From CAWCKS01 sp963763485 (GTDB lineage: Bacteria > Pseudomonadota > Alphaproteobacteria > Rhizobiales > Xanthobacteraceae), in the NCBI GenBank assembly GCA_963763485.1, contig CAVXOW010000005.1:682001-746000 (forward strand): DNA of 64,000 nucleotides, given 5' to 3'. Positions 1 through 8,411 of this stretch are shown here, piece by piece. The notes beneath the pieces were generated by a model. The model ran no database searches. It was not told the origin of the DNA and worked only from the letters and a program-made list of their open reading frames with translations. A program made the position numbers and the translations under genes. The first letter of the stretch is position 1; each line of letters starts with the position of its first letter.

Positions 1-707
1 GCCGGCGCGCCGTCCCATGTCGTCACGATGCCGCCCGCGCCGGTGATGATCGGGACCAGTGCCGCGATGTCGTAGGATTTGAGTTCGGCTTCAATCACGA
101 GGTCGATATGGCCCGCGGCCAGCATGCAATAGGCATAGCAATCGCCACCGTAGCGGGAGAGGCGGACCTGCTTCTCCACGCGGTCGAAGGCCGTGCGGTC
201 GGCGCCGCGGAACATCTGCGGTGTCGTGGCGAACAATGTCGCATCGGCAAGCGACTCGCAGCGACGCACCGAGAGATGACGCAGACCGCCGTTCGCACCC
301 CGGAAGTTTGCCGCGCCACCGTCGCCGAAAAAGCGTTCCCGAATGTAGGGTTGGTGCATCATGCCAAAGGCTGGCGCGCCGTTGTGCATGAGCGCGATCA
401 GCGTGCCCCAGAGCGGCATCCCGGAGATGAAGGACTTTGTGCCGTCGATCGGGTCGAGCACCCAGACGTATTCGGCGTCAGCGCGCTCATCGCCGAATTC
501 CTCGCCGACAATGCCATGTTGCGGGAATGTCGTGGTGATCAACCGGCGCATCGCCGCTTCGGCGGCGCGATCCGCCTCGGTGACCGGATCGAAGCCGACG
601 CTGGTCTTGTTGTCGACGCCGAGTGAGGTGCGGAAGAACGGCAGGATGGTGTCGCCGGAGACTGTGGCCAACTTGTCGATGAAGGCGGCAAAATCGATGA
701 CGGTCAC
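1..707 (-). CDS. hisN: Histidinol-phosphatase, inositol monophosphatase family (3' end cut by window edge)
   Basis: Dephosphorylates histidinol phosphate to histidinol in histidine biosynthesis, in the cytoplasm, with Mg2+. The frame opens at a GTG at 707 and runs off the left edge after about 235 codons. It shows the metal-binding motifs of the inositol monophosphatase superfamily: GEEFG near residue 70 and DPIDGTKSFISG near residue 85. The 'TKSFISG' form is the one seen in HisN-type members, whereas true inositol monophosphatases usually have DPLDGTTNF. A late motif with the sequence YDIAALVPI follows. There is no in-frame ATG near the start and the ribosome binding site is weak, so the start is approximate. 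A general inositol monophosphatase remains possible. Confidence 0.85.
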   Translation of the reverse strand, partial: MTVIDFAAFIDKLATVSGDTILPFFRTSLGVDNKTSVGFDPVTEADRAAEAAMRRLITTTFPQHGIVGEEFGDERADAEYVWVLDPIDGTKSFISGMPLWGTLIALMHNGAPAFGMMHQPYIRERFFGDGGAANFRGANGGLRHLSVRRCESLADATLFATTPQMFRGADRTAFDRVEKQVRLSRYGGDCYAYCMLAAGHIDLVIEAELKSYDIAALVPIITGAGGIVTTWDGAP

Positions 708-1039
708 GAATGGCGCTCGTACGTTGACGTTGGCGAAACAGGCCAGCGTCGTTGATGGGCAAAGCCGGTATATAATCGTAGCACGCCATGCAATCGGGCT
801 AACGCGATCCGGCAATGAGCCGTTGGATTGATGCCGCTGCACGAAATTGGGGATATCGTTACTGTCGCTAAACTTCCTTGCATGCTCACTTGTTCGATCG
901 CTTCCGCTCTAACCGATTGAAAGCCGCCGAATTCTCCCCAAATTCCGCGGGTGGCGCGGGAACCGGCCATGCGTTTATTGCATGGGGAAATCTGCTTTGT
1001 CCCTTGATTTTTGTGCGCTGCGGCTCCATGTTGTTGCGG

Positions 1040-1131
1040 TGCGGTAGCGCTTTGCGTTACCGCTGCCCTCCTTGGGCGTTTCCTCCCTAGACTTGGGCCG
1101 CTTGTTTACTCAAGCGGCCCCTTTTCTTTTC
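1040..1131 (+). ncRNA. mmgR: mmgR/suhB-type (alpha-r8) trans-acting small RNA
   Basis: A structured RNA between two minus-strand genes. A 5' hairpin (about 1041-1063, arms GCGGTAGCGC and GCGTTACCGC) is followed by the unpaired 10-mer TTTCCTCCCT at 1079-1088. Then comes a perfect 10-bp terminator stem (1095-1104 with 1111-1120, loop TTTACT) and a T-rich tail to about 1131. The TTTCCTCCCT single-stranded core plus terminator is the signature I recall for the alphaproteobacterial suhB/mmgR RNA family. MmgR limits polyhydroxybutyrate accumulation in Sinorhizobium. The family name suhB comes from its position near an inositol monophosphatase gene, and hisN of that superfamily lies just upstream here. 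The 5' end is estimated from the first hairpin. Confidence 0.75.
1095..1131 (+). terminator. Rho-independent terminator of the mmgR-like sRNA
   Basis: Perfect stem GGGCCGCTTG / CAAGCGGCCC with a 6-nt loop, followed on the plus strand by CTTTTCTTTT. Confidence 0.85.
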
Positions 1132-1161
1132 AGTCCAGTCTTTAAGCAAGGCAGGAAATCT

Positions 1162-2050
1162 TTATTCGGCGGCGGCCTGGAATGGGCCGAGGGTGTCGAG
1201 CGGGAGCTCGGCGCAGGCATCGGCCAGGACCGCGAGGTCTTCGGCAACGCGCGCGAATCGTCCGTTTCGTTCCCTCGCTCGCTCGTCCATGTAGACCGCG
1301 CGATTGAGTTCGATCTGGATTGCATGCAATCCGCTGCCCGGGTTGCCGTAATGCTCGGTGATGAAGCCGCCCGCGTAGGGTTTGTTGCGGCCCACGGAGT
1401 AGCCGAGCCGTGTCATGGTCTGCTCGATGATGTCAGGCAGTAGCGACGAGCAGCTCGTGCCGTAACGATCGCCGATCACGATATCGGGGCGCCGCGGTTC
1501 CTCCCGCGAGACCCCGACCGACGGCATGGAATGGCAGTCGATCAACACGGCGGCGCCGAACCTCTGGTGCACGCCGCCGAGCAGGCGGCGCAACGCGCGA
1601 TGGTACGGCTTGTAGAGGGTTTCGATACGGCGCAGGGCGTCTTCGACCGAGAGGCGGTCGCTGTAAATGTCCTGCCCGTCACCGACGACGCGCGGGATCG
1701 TCCCAAGCCCGCCGGCAACCCGCATTGAGCGCGTATTGGCAAAGCTCGGCAGGCGGCCGTGGAACATGCGCGGGTCAAGCTCGTAAGGTTCGCGGTTCAC
1801 ATCGACATAGGAACGCGGGAAGTTCACCCGCATGACCGCAAATCCCTTCGGCGCAAGGCCCGCGATCAGCTCATCCATGAAGGAGTTCTTCCGACCGGCG
1901 CAGCGTCGCCATGTCGATGCGCGTGGTAATCAGGAACTCGTGCGGGTAGGTCGTCCCCGAATGTGGCGAGTTGAAGATAATTGGCGCGCGCCAGCGCGCG
2001 GGCTCGACGATGTCGAACGGGGAGGAGAGCTCGCTCCAGTTGTCGGCCAT
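1162..2050 (-). pseudogene. hutG: N-formylglutamate amidohydrolase, frameshifted
   Basis: Hydrolyses N-formylglutamate to glutamate and formate, the last step of one histidine-degradation route. The N-terminal part (ATG at 2050, SD GGAGAAG just upstream) carries FNSPHSGTTYP and runs to ...LRRSEE. The rest begins FMDELIAGLAPKG in another frame and carries DCHSMPS, the conserved metal-site region, and EHYG. Removing one base around 1885-1891 (GAAGAACTCC to GAAGACTCC) joins them as RRSEDSFMDEL, giving about 295 residues, the normal family length. It sits directly before cpdR, as in many Rhizobiales. The break is either an assembly error or a real mutation. The repaired product is a confident family call; the exact substrate is inferred. 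Confidence 0.85.
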
Positions 2051-2284
2051 TGTGTTCAAGTCTTCTCCGCCGGCAGGAGGACCAGCATCAAGTCTGACGC
2101 TATTCGCATGCGAACCGCTCGCATTTGTCAATAAGCCGGATGCTCCGACTTAAGATTTGTGCTTGGCTTGGAGATGCTTGTGCGTTTCCAGAACGTTTCG
2201 CTCGCCTTCACCCGAAATTTACCAGCATCCGGGCAAATAGGAGGCGAATTCACATAAAACCTGCAGCCTTGCGTAACGGTGCCC

Positions 2285-2647
2285 ATGAACAAGAAGATTC
2301 TGCTCGCCGAAGACGACAACGACATGCGCCGTTTCCTGGTCAAGGCTCTGGAAAATGCGGGTTTCGCGGTCGCGTCGTTCGACAATGGGCTTTCGGCCTA
2401 CCAAAGGCTGCGTGAGGAGCCGTTCGAGATGTTGTTGACCGACATCGTGATGCCGGAGATGGACGGCATCGAGCTCGCCCGTCGGGCCGCGGAGCTCGAT
2501 CCCGACATCAAGATCATGTTCATCACCGGCTTTGCCGCGGTGGCCCTGAATTCCGATTCGGCGGCACCAAAGAATGCCAAGGTCCTCTCCAAGCCGGTGC
2601 ACCTGCGCGAATTGGTCAGCGAAGTGAACAAGATGCTGGCGGCCTGA
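2285..2647 (+). CDS. cpdR: CpdR-type single-domain response regulator
   Basis: A 120-residue lone receiver domain with no output domain. It shows the acidic pair near residues 10-11, phospho-acceptor Asp53 in LLTDIVMPEMDG, the Thr/Ser switch in MFITGFAAVAL, and the conserved Lys in LSKPVHLREL. The IVMPEMDGIELARRA and FITGFAAVAL stretches closely match Caulobacter CpdR. That protein, when unphosphorylated, directs ClpXP to the pole so that it degrades CtrA and other cell-cycle substrates; phosphorylation through ChpT blocks this. The neighbourhood hutG-cpdR-tRNA-Val is conserved in Rhizobiales. A GTG two codons upstream (2279) is an alternative start; the ATG gives the usual MNKKILLAEDD beginning. 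Confidence 0.9.
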   Translation: MNKKILLAEDDNDMRRFLVKALENAGFAVASFDNGLSAYQRLREEPFEMLLTDIVMPEMDGIELARRAAELDPDIKIMFITGFAAVALNSDSAAPKNAKVLSKPVHLRELVSEVNKMLAA

Positions 2648-2771
2648 GCCGCTATCCGGCGTCCTTGCCTGCTTTCCGTGAAGCCGTTATAGGGACCGAA
2701 CCCCTCAAGTGCATATCCCGGGATGGCCGAAACCGGCTCTCCGAGGAGATATGCGTAAACTGAAGCAATTC

Positions 2772-2846
<75 letters not shown>

Positions 2847-2859
2847 CGCTTCGCCCTAC

Positions 2860-2890
2860 GGGCTTCGCGTGGCGCAGCCACGCGAAGCCC
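2860..2890. repeat. Perfect 14-bp inverted repeat, REP-like hairpin
   Basis: GGGCTTCGCGTGGC, then loop GCA, then the exact reverse complement. It lies 14 bases after tRNA-Val, with no T-tract on either strand. The following sequence (to about 2945) is rich in GAAG/CGAAG motifs of the kind scattered between genes in Bradyrhizobium and Rhodopseudomonas, so an interspersed repeat is more likely than a terminator. Confidence 0.6.
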
Positions 2891-3126
2891 GCCTGCGAAG
2901 TGTGTCCGGCGTAGCTGAAGCAAAGCGAAAGCGAAGACGGACCGGCGCCGATCGGGCGACGCTGGCGCCTCCCAAGCCCACCCCCCATACCCCCTCCAGC
3001 ATGGCTCCGTTGCGCTGCGGCGGAAAATGCCGCAAATGCTTGGCCTGCCGCTTGCACCGATTAAGGTCGGCGGTCGCGTGCGCCACGCGAACAACATGAA
3101 CAACACGGCGCCAGGAATCCTTGTCA

Positions 3127-4149
3127 ATGCGATTGGGTGTCTTTCTATTCCACGAGTCGCGCAATCCGTCGCTCGACGGGCAAGTCATCGGCGAAGCCAT
3201 TCACGAAGCTCAGCTGGCGGAGGAACAAGGCATGGATGCCGTGTTCCTCGCCGAGCATCATTTTGACGGCAACTGCGTCTATGTCGACCCGCCGACATTC
3301 GCGTCTGCGCTTGCGATGGTGACGAACCGCATCAAGATCGGCTTCGCCGTCCTGCAGACCTCGCTCTATCACCCGTTGAGGATGGCCGAGCAGTTGTCGC
3401 TGCTCGACAACCTGAGCAAGGGCCGCCTGATCGTTGGCCTCGGCCGCGGTAGTCTGGTCAACACCCACGAATATTCCGGTTTCGAGATCGATCCGGCGAG
3501 CGCGCAAGAGCGCTTTGAGGAGATCGAAAAGATCCTGATCCAGTGCTGGACCAATGAGCAGGTCGTGCATTCCGGCAAGTACTGGAATTTCGAGATCCCG
3601 ATGCTGCGCCCGCGGCCGTTCACCAAACCTCACCCGCAGATTCTCCGCAGCGTTGCATCGGAAGCCTCGCTGGCGGCGCAAGCGCGGCAGGGCCGGCCTG
3701 TGATCATGGCGGCGGCGACCGCAAAGGGCGCGACGCGCAATATCGCAACTTACCGGACCGCCGCGCGCGAAGCCGGCTACTCGATCGACGCGATCGATCA
3801 GGCGATCTCGCAGTGCTGGGTGGCGCGCACCGTGGTGCTGGCGCCGACCGATCAGGAGGCGAACGAGGTCGGCCTGCCGTATTTTCGGCAGATGCAGACC
3901 TACCGCGCTGCCCAGAGCACGGCCTTCGAGGCGCGCGCCGCCAAGGCCAACGCCCAGCCGACGCTGCCGGTGCTGTGCGGGTCGCCGGACAGCATGCTCG
4001 ACGACTTCGTGCAGCTCCGTGACACCGGCATTGGCGGCGTGATCGTCCGCTTCCGCACCGGCCCGATGCCGGCGGATTTTTCGGCGCGCGCATTGCGCCT
4101 GTTCATGAAGCACATTGCGCCCGCGATCGGCGAGCGCGTTCCCGCTTGA
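3127..4149 (+). CDS. LLM-class flavin-dependent oxidoreductase (bacterial luciferase-like)
   Basis: About 340 residues of the luciferase-like monooxygenase fold, using reduced FMN (F420 in some relatives) to oxidise an unknown substrate. Features seen: N-terminal RLGVFLFHE, AEEQGMDAVFLAEHH near residues 30-45, the LYHPLRMAEQLSLLDNLSKG block, and GRLIVGLGRG near residue 105. The C-terminal part has LPVLCGSPDSM, the usual place where a substrate window closes. An AGGA at 3113-3116 is well spaced from the ATG at 3127; a TTG at 3121 is too close. The gene stands alone, 158 bp before the hotdog pair. The substrate cannot be read from sequence. Confidence 0.85.
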   Translation: MRLGVFLFHESRNPSLDGQVIGEAIHEAQLAEEQGMDAVFLAEHHFDGNCVYVDPPTFASALAMVTNRIKIGFAVLQTSLYHPLRMAEQLSLLDNLSKGRLIVGLGRGSLVNTHEYSGFEIDPASAQERFEEIEKILIQCWTNEQVVHSGKYWNFEIPMLRPRPFTKPHPQILRSVASEASLAAQARQGRPVIMAAATAKGATRNIATYRTAAREAGYSIDAIDQAISQCWVARTVVLAPTDQEANEVGLPYFRQMQTYRAAQSTAFEARAAKANAQPTLPVLCGSPDSMLDDFVQLRDTGIGGVIVRFRTGPMPADFSARALRLFMKHIAPAIGERVPA

Positions 4150-4307
4150 TCGAGCACGCCAGGCGTCCGGTCGGGATCCGACCCGATGCTATGCCCGCTG
4201 CTGCGCCGCCGCGCAGTTGCAGATTGCGGAATTGGCTGCTTCCCTGAGCGCCAAAAGAACTGGCGCACCGAGACCTCGACGGCATCGGCACGAGCAGGGA
4301 GGACCGC

Positions 4308-4781
4308 GTGGCGGAAGCTCTATTCGAAACCGACTTCTGGAAGGACGACAAGGCCCGCAAGATCTGGGACGACATCATTCCCGGCGAGCCGCGCCAGACG
4401 ATTCCCTACGTGCTGACCCACGACGCGATCAAGCTCTACTGCAAGTCGGTCGGCGAGACGCATCCGATTTATTTCGATGAGGTTTTTGCGAAGACGACGC
4501 CCTATCGCGGCCTGATCGCGCCGCCGTCGATCCATATTCTCTTGATGTTTGCCTGCACGCCGGCCGACGACTGGATGCGCAGTCCCGGCACGATCAACGC
4601 CGGTCAGTCGTGGAGCTACAACATTCCGGCGCGGCCCGGCGATACCATCCGGCTCGAGGCGCGCTGCCTCGACAAGTTCATCCGCAAGGAACGCCTGTTC
4701 TGCGTCCACGACAACGTCTTCTTCAACCAGAACAACGAAGTGATCTGTTCGGGCCGCGGCCAAACGATCCGGCCGATGTGA
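4308..4781 (+). CDS. MaoC-like (FAS1-type) hotdog dehydratase subunit, degenerate active site
   Basis: A 157-residue hotdog-fold protein starting at GTG 4308 behind a strong GGAGGA. The stretch VGETHPIYFDE aligns with the R-hydratase overhang motif, but the catalytic Asp and the Asn-Pro of a standard MaoC are not present. In two-gene R-specific enoyl-CoA hydratases, such as the mycobacterial HadAB type, one subunit is structural and the other catalytic. The next gene carries the intact motif, and the two are separated by only about 20 bases, so they probably form a heterodimer acting on 3-hydroxyacyl- or mesaconyl-type CoA thioesters. Substrate is unknown. Confidence 0.8.
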   Translation: MAEALFETDFWKDDKARKIWDDIIPGEPRQTIPYVLTHDAIKLYCKSVGETHPIYFDEVFAKTTPYRGLIAPPSIHILLMFACTPADDWMRSPGTINAGQSWSYNIPARPGDTIRLEARCLDKFIRKERLFCVHDNVFFNQNNEVICSGRGQTIRPM

Positions 4782-4802
4782 GGATGATGTGAGGATATTG
4801 CG

Positions 4803-5249
4803 GTGACGGCATTCGATGCGTTTGACGTGGGCGAGAAGATCGAGGGACCGAAGTTCGCAGTCTCGCGCGAGTCGATCCGGCTGTTTTGCGATGCCTCGCT
4901 CGATTACAACCCGCTGCACCTCGACGACGACTACATGAAAGGCAGTTTCGGCAAGACCAGTTTCGGTGGCGTCATCATGCACGGCATGAACAACTTTGGC
5001 CTGCTGACACGGATGCTGACGGATTGGGCCTATCCCGCCGGCGGCATTCAGCGCCGTCTCGAGACCCGCTGGCTGAAGCCGGCGCGCCCCGGCGATACCA
5101 TCCAGCCGTTCGGGACCATCAAGGCGAAGCAGACCACGCAGAAGTCGCGCTGGGTTCTGATCGATGTTCTCGTCCAGAACCAGGCCGGCGGGCTGATCGC
5201 GACCGGCGAGGCGACGATGGAGTTCCCGCCCGGCTGGCCCGCAATCTGA
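4803..5249 (+). CDS. MaoC family (R)-specific hydratase, catalytic subunit
   Basis: A 148-residue hotdog protein with the hydratase motif intact: Asp and His in FCDASLDYNPLHLDDDY (about residues 27-43), then GVIMHGM near residue 60. It would add water to, or remove it from, a trans-2-enoyl-CoA or related thioester. The start is a GTG at 4803 after GAGGAT. It follows its degenerate partner closely, so the two are likely co-transcribed and co-assembled. Confidence 0.85.
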   Translation: MTAFDAFDVGEKIEGPKFAVSRESIRLFCDASLDYNPLHLDDDYMKGSFGKTSFGGVIMHGMNNFGLLTRMLTDWAYPAGGIQRRLETRWLKPARPGDTIQPFGTIKAKQTTQKSRWVLIDVLVQNQAGGLIATGEATMEFPPGWPAI

Positions 5250-5423
5250 CGCCGCTCAGGTCGATTTCGGGCAATTTTTCCGGCCGATCCGCCCCGAATT
5301 GACAAAATGCCAGCTGATCCCTTATGAACCCGCGTAATCGGGCGGCGTTGGCCGCCCTGTTTGTTTCCAGATCGCAAGACGGTACGGCCTTCGATACGGC
5401 CTTTCACTCAAGCAGGATCGACC

Positions 5424-5549
5424 ATGAAAGTCCGTAACTCGCTGAAATCGCTGCGCGGCCGCCATCGCAATAACCGCCTGGTCCGCCGCAAAGGCCGGGT
5501 CTATGTGATCAACAAGGTGCAGCGCCGGTTCAAGGCGCGGCAGGGTTGA
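5424..5549 (+). CDS. rpmJ: 50S ribosomal protein bL36
   Basis: A 41-residue, strongly basic protein beginning MKVRNSLKSLRGRHRNN and ending RRFKARQG. This is the longer C-minus form of L36 that lacks the four zinc-binding cysteines and is usual in alphaproteobacteria. It binds 23S rRNA in the large subunit. It is monocistronic here. Confidence 0.95.
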   Translation: MKVRNSLKSLRGRHRNNRLVRRKGRVYVINKVQRRFKARQG

Positions 5550-5669
5550 TCGCTTTAAGCCGTCCAACGAGGCAGCGGTTGCTGCAAAATCTGGCGGCGC
5601 GGAAAAAATTCACAGACCATTGAGTGCGGCGTGCTTTGCAGCGCGGAAACGTCCGTCTACACTCCTCAC

Positions 5670-6338
5670 ATGTCAAAGCTGGCTGGATGCGCGCGGCGAG
5701 CGCCATTGCGAACCGCATTGCTGAGTGTCGGGGCCGCCGCGCTGCTCGCTGCATCTGTGGCGCACGCGCAGGGGTCGCGCAACGGTCAGGCACCCTCGCA
5801 GCAGCTCAACAAGATGCCGGAGGCCCCGGCGAAGCTCCCGAAGGCGGAGAACCGTCGGACCCGCGGTCTCGATTTTCTGTTCGGTGCGTTGAAGGTTGCG
5901 CCCGACGACGAGAGCGCGAAGGCGGTCGAGGCACGCATCTGGGCGATCTGGAGCCAGACCTCGAGCGATACCGCAACGCTGTTGATGGGCCGGGTGAAGA
6001 CGGCGATCGATCGCAAGGAACCGGATGTCGCGATCAAATTGCTCGATGCCATCATCAAGCTCCGCCCCGACTACATCGAAGCCTGGAACCGGCGCGCGAC
6101 GCTGTACTATTTGCAGAACAACTACGGCAAATCGCTTGCCGACATACGCGAAGTGCTGCTTCGTGAGCCGCGCCATTTCGGCGCGCTGGCGGGACTTGGC
6201 ATGATCATGCAGGATCTCGGCGACGACAAGCGCGCGCTCGATGCCTTCCGCAAGGCGCTCGCGGTCAATCCGCACCTCGATCGCATTCCGGATCTGGTCA
6301 AGTCGCTCAGCGAGAAGGTTGAAGGACGCGATATCTAG
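5670..6338 (+). CDS. Exported tetratricopeptide repeat protein
   Basis: About 222 residues. An N-terminal signal peptide (basic CARRAPLRTALL, then an alanine/leucine core ending near SVAHAQ) points to export to the periplasm. After a proline-rich linker come TPR-like helices: MGRVKTAIDRKEPDVAIKLL, DYIEAWNRRATLYYLQNNYG, HFGALAGLGMIMQDLGD and KRALDAFRKALAVNP. TPR arrays mediate protein contacts; partner unknown. The ATG at 5670 is preferred because it places the signal sequence at the terminus; an in-frame start lies 39 bases upstream. Confidence 0.8.
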   Translation: MSKLAGCARRAPLRTALLSVGAAALLAASVAHAQGSRNGQAPSQQLNKMPEAPAKLPKAENRRTRGLDFLFGALKVAPDDESAKAVEARIWAIWSQTSSDTATLLMGRVKTAIDRKEPDVAIKLLDAIIKLRPDYIEAWNRRATLYYLQNNYGKSLADIREVLLREPRHFGALAGLGMIMQDLGDDKRALDAFRKALAVNPHLDRIPDLVKSLSEKVEGRDI

Positions 6339-6361
6339 CCCGGGCGTTGCAACTCACGCCC

Positions 6362-6733
6362 TTATTGCTTCGCCGCCTCAAATAGCTCCACGACGTTGCC
6401 TGACGGATCCTCGCACAGCGTTTGCCGTCCGCCCGGGCCGGAGATGATCGGGTTGCGGAAGCTGACGCCGCGCTCTTTCAGGGTGCGGACCAGGCCTTCG
6501 ATATCGTCGACCTCAAGCACGAAACGTCCCCAGCCGCCGGGCGCGGGCTTGCGGCCGTCCGGCATTGGCCGCGACGCGGACGCTTGAGGGCCCGCGACCC
6601 ATAGTGTCAGATCGCCCCGCTTCATGATCGCCATCGCCGGACCGAATTGCTGCTGCAATTCGAAGCCGAGGCCCCTGGTATAGAAACTGACTGCGGCATC
6701 GACGTCGTTGACGATATATCTGACCGCGGCCAT
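6362..6733 (-). CDS. VOC superfamily (glyoxalase/bleomycin-resistance fold) protein
   Basis: A 123-residue single vicinal-oxygen-chelate domain. It has the paired beta-alpha-beta modules: VRYIVNDVDAAVSFYTRGLG at the start and RFVLEVDDIEGLVRTLKERG in the middle. It ends with LCEDPSGNVVELFE, where the terminal Glu is the usual metal ligand. Members include glyoxalase I, dioxygenases and drug-binding proteins; the actual reaction cannot be assigned. Confidence 0.85.
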   Translation of the reverse strand: MAAVRYIVNDVDAAVSFYTRGLGFELQQQFGPAMAIMKRGDLTLWVAGPQASASRPMPDGRKPAPGGWGRFVLEVDDIEGLVRTLKERGVSFRNPIISGPGGRQTLCEDPSGNVVELFEAAKQ

Positions 6734-6827
6734 GGCAGCTCCTCTGGTCGTTGACGTGCAAGGCTAGCGTCGGCGGCGCCGGAGTGGCAAGACGAAACTA
6801 TCCTGCGCGGCGTGCGTATCTTGCCGC

Positions 6828-7820
6828 GTGACAAGCTTTGTGAAATTCGCGTCGATGTTGGTGATCACGATCTTCATTCTGCTGTCAGCGCTCGCGCTCG
6901 TTACGCGCGCTGCCGTCATTGCCATCGAACGCGCAGATCCGCCGCAAGGCTATTTCATCGCGGTCCGCGGCGCGCGGCTCCATGTCGTCGACATCGGTCC
7001 GCGCGACCTTGCCGAGCCGCCTATCGTGCTGATCCACGGCGCCAGCGCCAATCTGCAATCGATGCGACAGCCGCTGGGCGACCTGCTGGCCAGCGAGCAC
7101 CGCGTCCTGCTGTTTGACCGGCCGGGCCATGGCTGGAGCACGCGAGGGTCGTTTGCCGATTCCACGCCGCAGGCTCAGGCCGACATGATTGCGGAGGCGC
7201 TCGATATGCTGGGCATCACGCGCGTCGTCCTCGTCGGGCATTCGTGGGGTGGCGCGCTGGTGTCTGCCTTCGCGATCCAGCATCCCAAGCGTGTTGCGGG
7301 CCTTGTCATGCTGGCACCGGTGACGCATCCCTGGACCACCGGAGTAGCCTGGTATCACAACCTTGCGGCAACGCCGTTGCTCGGGCCGTTGTTCGCCTAC
7401 ACGCTGGAACTGCCAGTCGCTCGTCTGATGCTGCAGCCTGGTGCGCGCGGCGTATTTGTGCCCCAGCATATGCCGGACGATTACGTCTGTGCGACCGCAC
7501 TGCCGCTACTGATGCGGCCGCGCGAGTTCCTGGCCAACGGCCGCGACATGGTTACGCTAAAGGCCTCGATCGATGCGTTGCAGCCGCGCTATGGCGAGAT
7601 CACCGCGCCGGCAGTGATCATCCACGGCGATGTCGACCGTACCGTTTCCATCGCGATCCATGCACGCTGCTTCGTGCGTGAGGTCGGGGGCGCGAAATTG
7701 ATCGAGCTCGCGGGGGTCGGCCACATGGTGCAGAACGCGGCGCCTGAGGTCGTCATCGCGGCGATCAAGTCGGTGATGCCGACAGCGAGTGTGGCGCGCA
7801 GCGTCGCGGCTTCACACTGA
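6828..7820 (+). CDS. Membrane-anchored alpha/beta hydrolase
   Basis: About 330 residues. An N-terminal hydrophobic helix (about residues 8-30) probably anchors it, with the catalytic domain outside the cytoplasm. The fold motifs are clear: oxyanion HGASAN near residue 75, nucleophile elbow GHSWGG near residue 143, the acid in HGDVDRTVS and the catalytic His in GVGHMVQNA. The catalytic triad Ser-Asp-His is therefore complete. The start is a GTG at 6828 without a strong SD. Esterase, lipase or haloperoxidase-like activity is possible. Confidence 0.8.
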   Translation: MTSFVKFASMLVITIFILLSALALVTRAAVIAIERADPPQGYFIAVRGARLHVVDIGPRDLAEPPIVLIHGASANLQSMRQPLGDLLASEHRVLLFDRPGHGWSTRGSFADSTPQAQADMIAEALDMLGITRVVLVGHSWGGALVSAFAIQHPKRVAGLVMLAPVTHPWTTGVAWYHNLAATPLLGPLFAYTLELPVARLMLQPGARGVFVPQHMPDDYVCATALPLLMRPREFLANGRDMVTLKASIDALQPRYGEITAPAVIIHGDVDRTVSIAIHARCFVREVGGAKLIELAGVGHMVQNAAPEVVIAAIKSVMPTASVARSVAASH

Positions 7821-7852
7821 AAAGCTCCGTCGCGTGCGGTTACGACGATGTG

Positions 7853-7872
7853 AAGTGATAAATTAATCACTT
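7853..7872. promoter_or_regulatory. Palindromic operator candidate 1 upstream of doxX
   Basis: AAGTGAT-6 nt-ATCACTT, a perfect 7-bp inverted repeat in the 171-bp gap before the DoxX gene. The core GTGATA/AATCAC matches the second site 85 bp downstream. Confidence 0.5.
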
Positions 7873-7937
7873 ATTTCAAGGGATTGGCGAAGATCATGGC
7901 GACGGTGATGCCGCCAATCGCGCAATGGCTTGACACG

Positions 7938-7957
7938 AAGTGATAGATATATCACAA
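7938..7957. promoter_or_regulatory. Palindromic operator candidate 2 upstream of doxX
   Basis: GTGATA-GATA-TATCAC, with a further AAGTGAT half-site immediately after it at about 7958-7964. Both sites share GTGAT-N6-ATCAC, which differs from the CRP/FNR spacing and suits a TetR-, MarR- or HxlR-type dimer. Confidence 0.5.
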
Positions 7958-7991
7958 AAGTGATGACGAGGTTCATAAGGGAGCAGCGAGA

Positions 7992-8360
7992 ATGTCGGCG
8001 CAGATCGTGATTGGGTTTGGCGGACGCGCTCTGCTGGCGATGCTTTTCATTCTGGCGGGGCTCGCCAAGATCCTCGGCCCGCAACCGTTTCTGCAGCACA
8101 TGGCACAATACAATGTGCCTGGATTCTTGCTCCCTGCGGTGATCGCTCTCGAGTTGGGGGCGGGGATTGCATTGCTGCTCGGGTGGCAGGTTGGGTTCGC
8201 AGCGGCAGCGCTCGGAATTTTCAGCCTGCTAACAGCTGTGATCTTCCATCACACGCTGGGCGTGCCCGCCGAACGAACCCTGTTTTTCAAGGATCTCGCA
8301 CTTGCCGGCGCGCTCATCGCAATGGCCGCAAGTACCTGGACGGTGTCGCGGCCGGGTTAG
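7992..8360 (+). CDS. DoxX family integral membrane protein
   Basis: A 122-residue protein of about four transmembrane helices: IGFGGRALLAMLFILAGLAK, VPGFLLPAVIALELGAGIAL, AAAALGIFSLLTAVIF and LALAGALIAMAAS. The FILAGLAKI near residue 20 is the usual DoxX signature. Members are annotated as quinol-oxidase-like or as parts of oxidative-stress membrane complexes; the function here is not known. Two palindromic operators precede it and a TetR gene follows by about 50 bp, so local repression is plausible. Confidence 0.85.
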   Translation: MSAQIVIGFGGRALLAMLFILAGLAKILGPQPFLQHMAQYNVPGFLLPAVIALELGAGIALLLGWQVGFAAAALGIFSLLTAVIFHHTLGVPAERTLFFKDLALAGALIAMAASTWTVSRPG

Positions 8361-8411
8361 TCCGGCTCGTCCGGAGACCCGCGTGGACCTGGTCTGGTAC
8401 GCGACACGCGT

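Noticed and set aside
7853..7957. CRP/FNR boxes
   Set aside because: CRP sites have GTGA-N6-TCAC and FNR sites TTGAT-N4-ATCAA. These have GTGA-N8-TCAC with other flanks.
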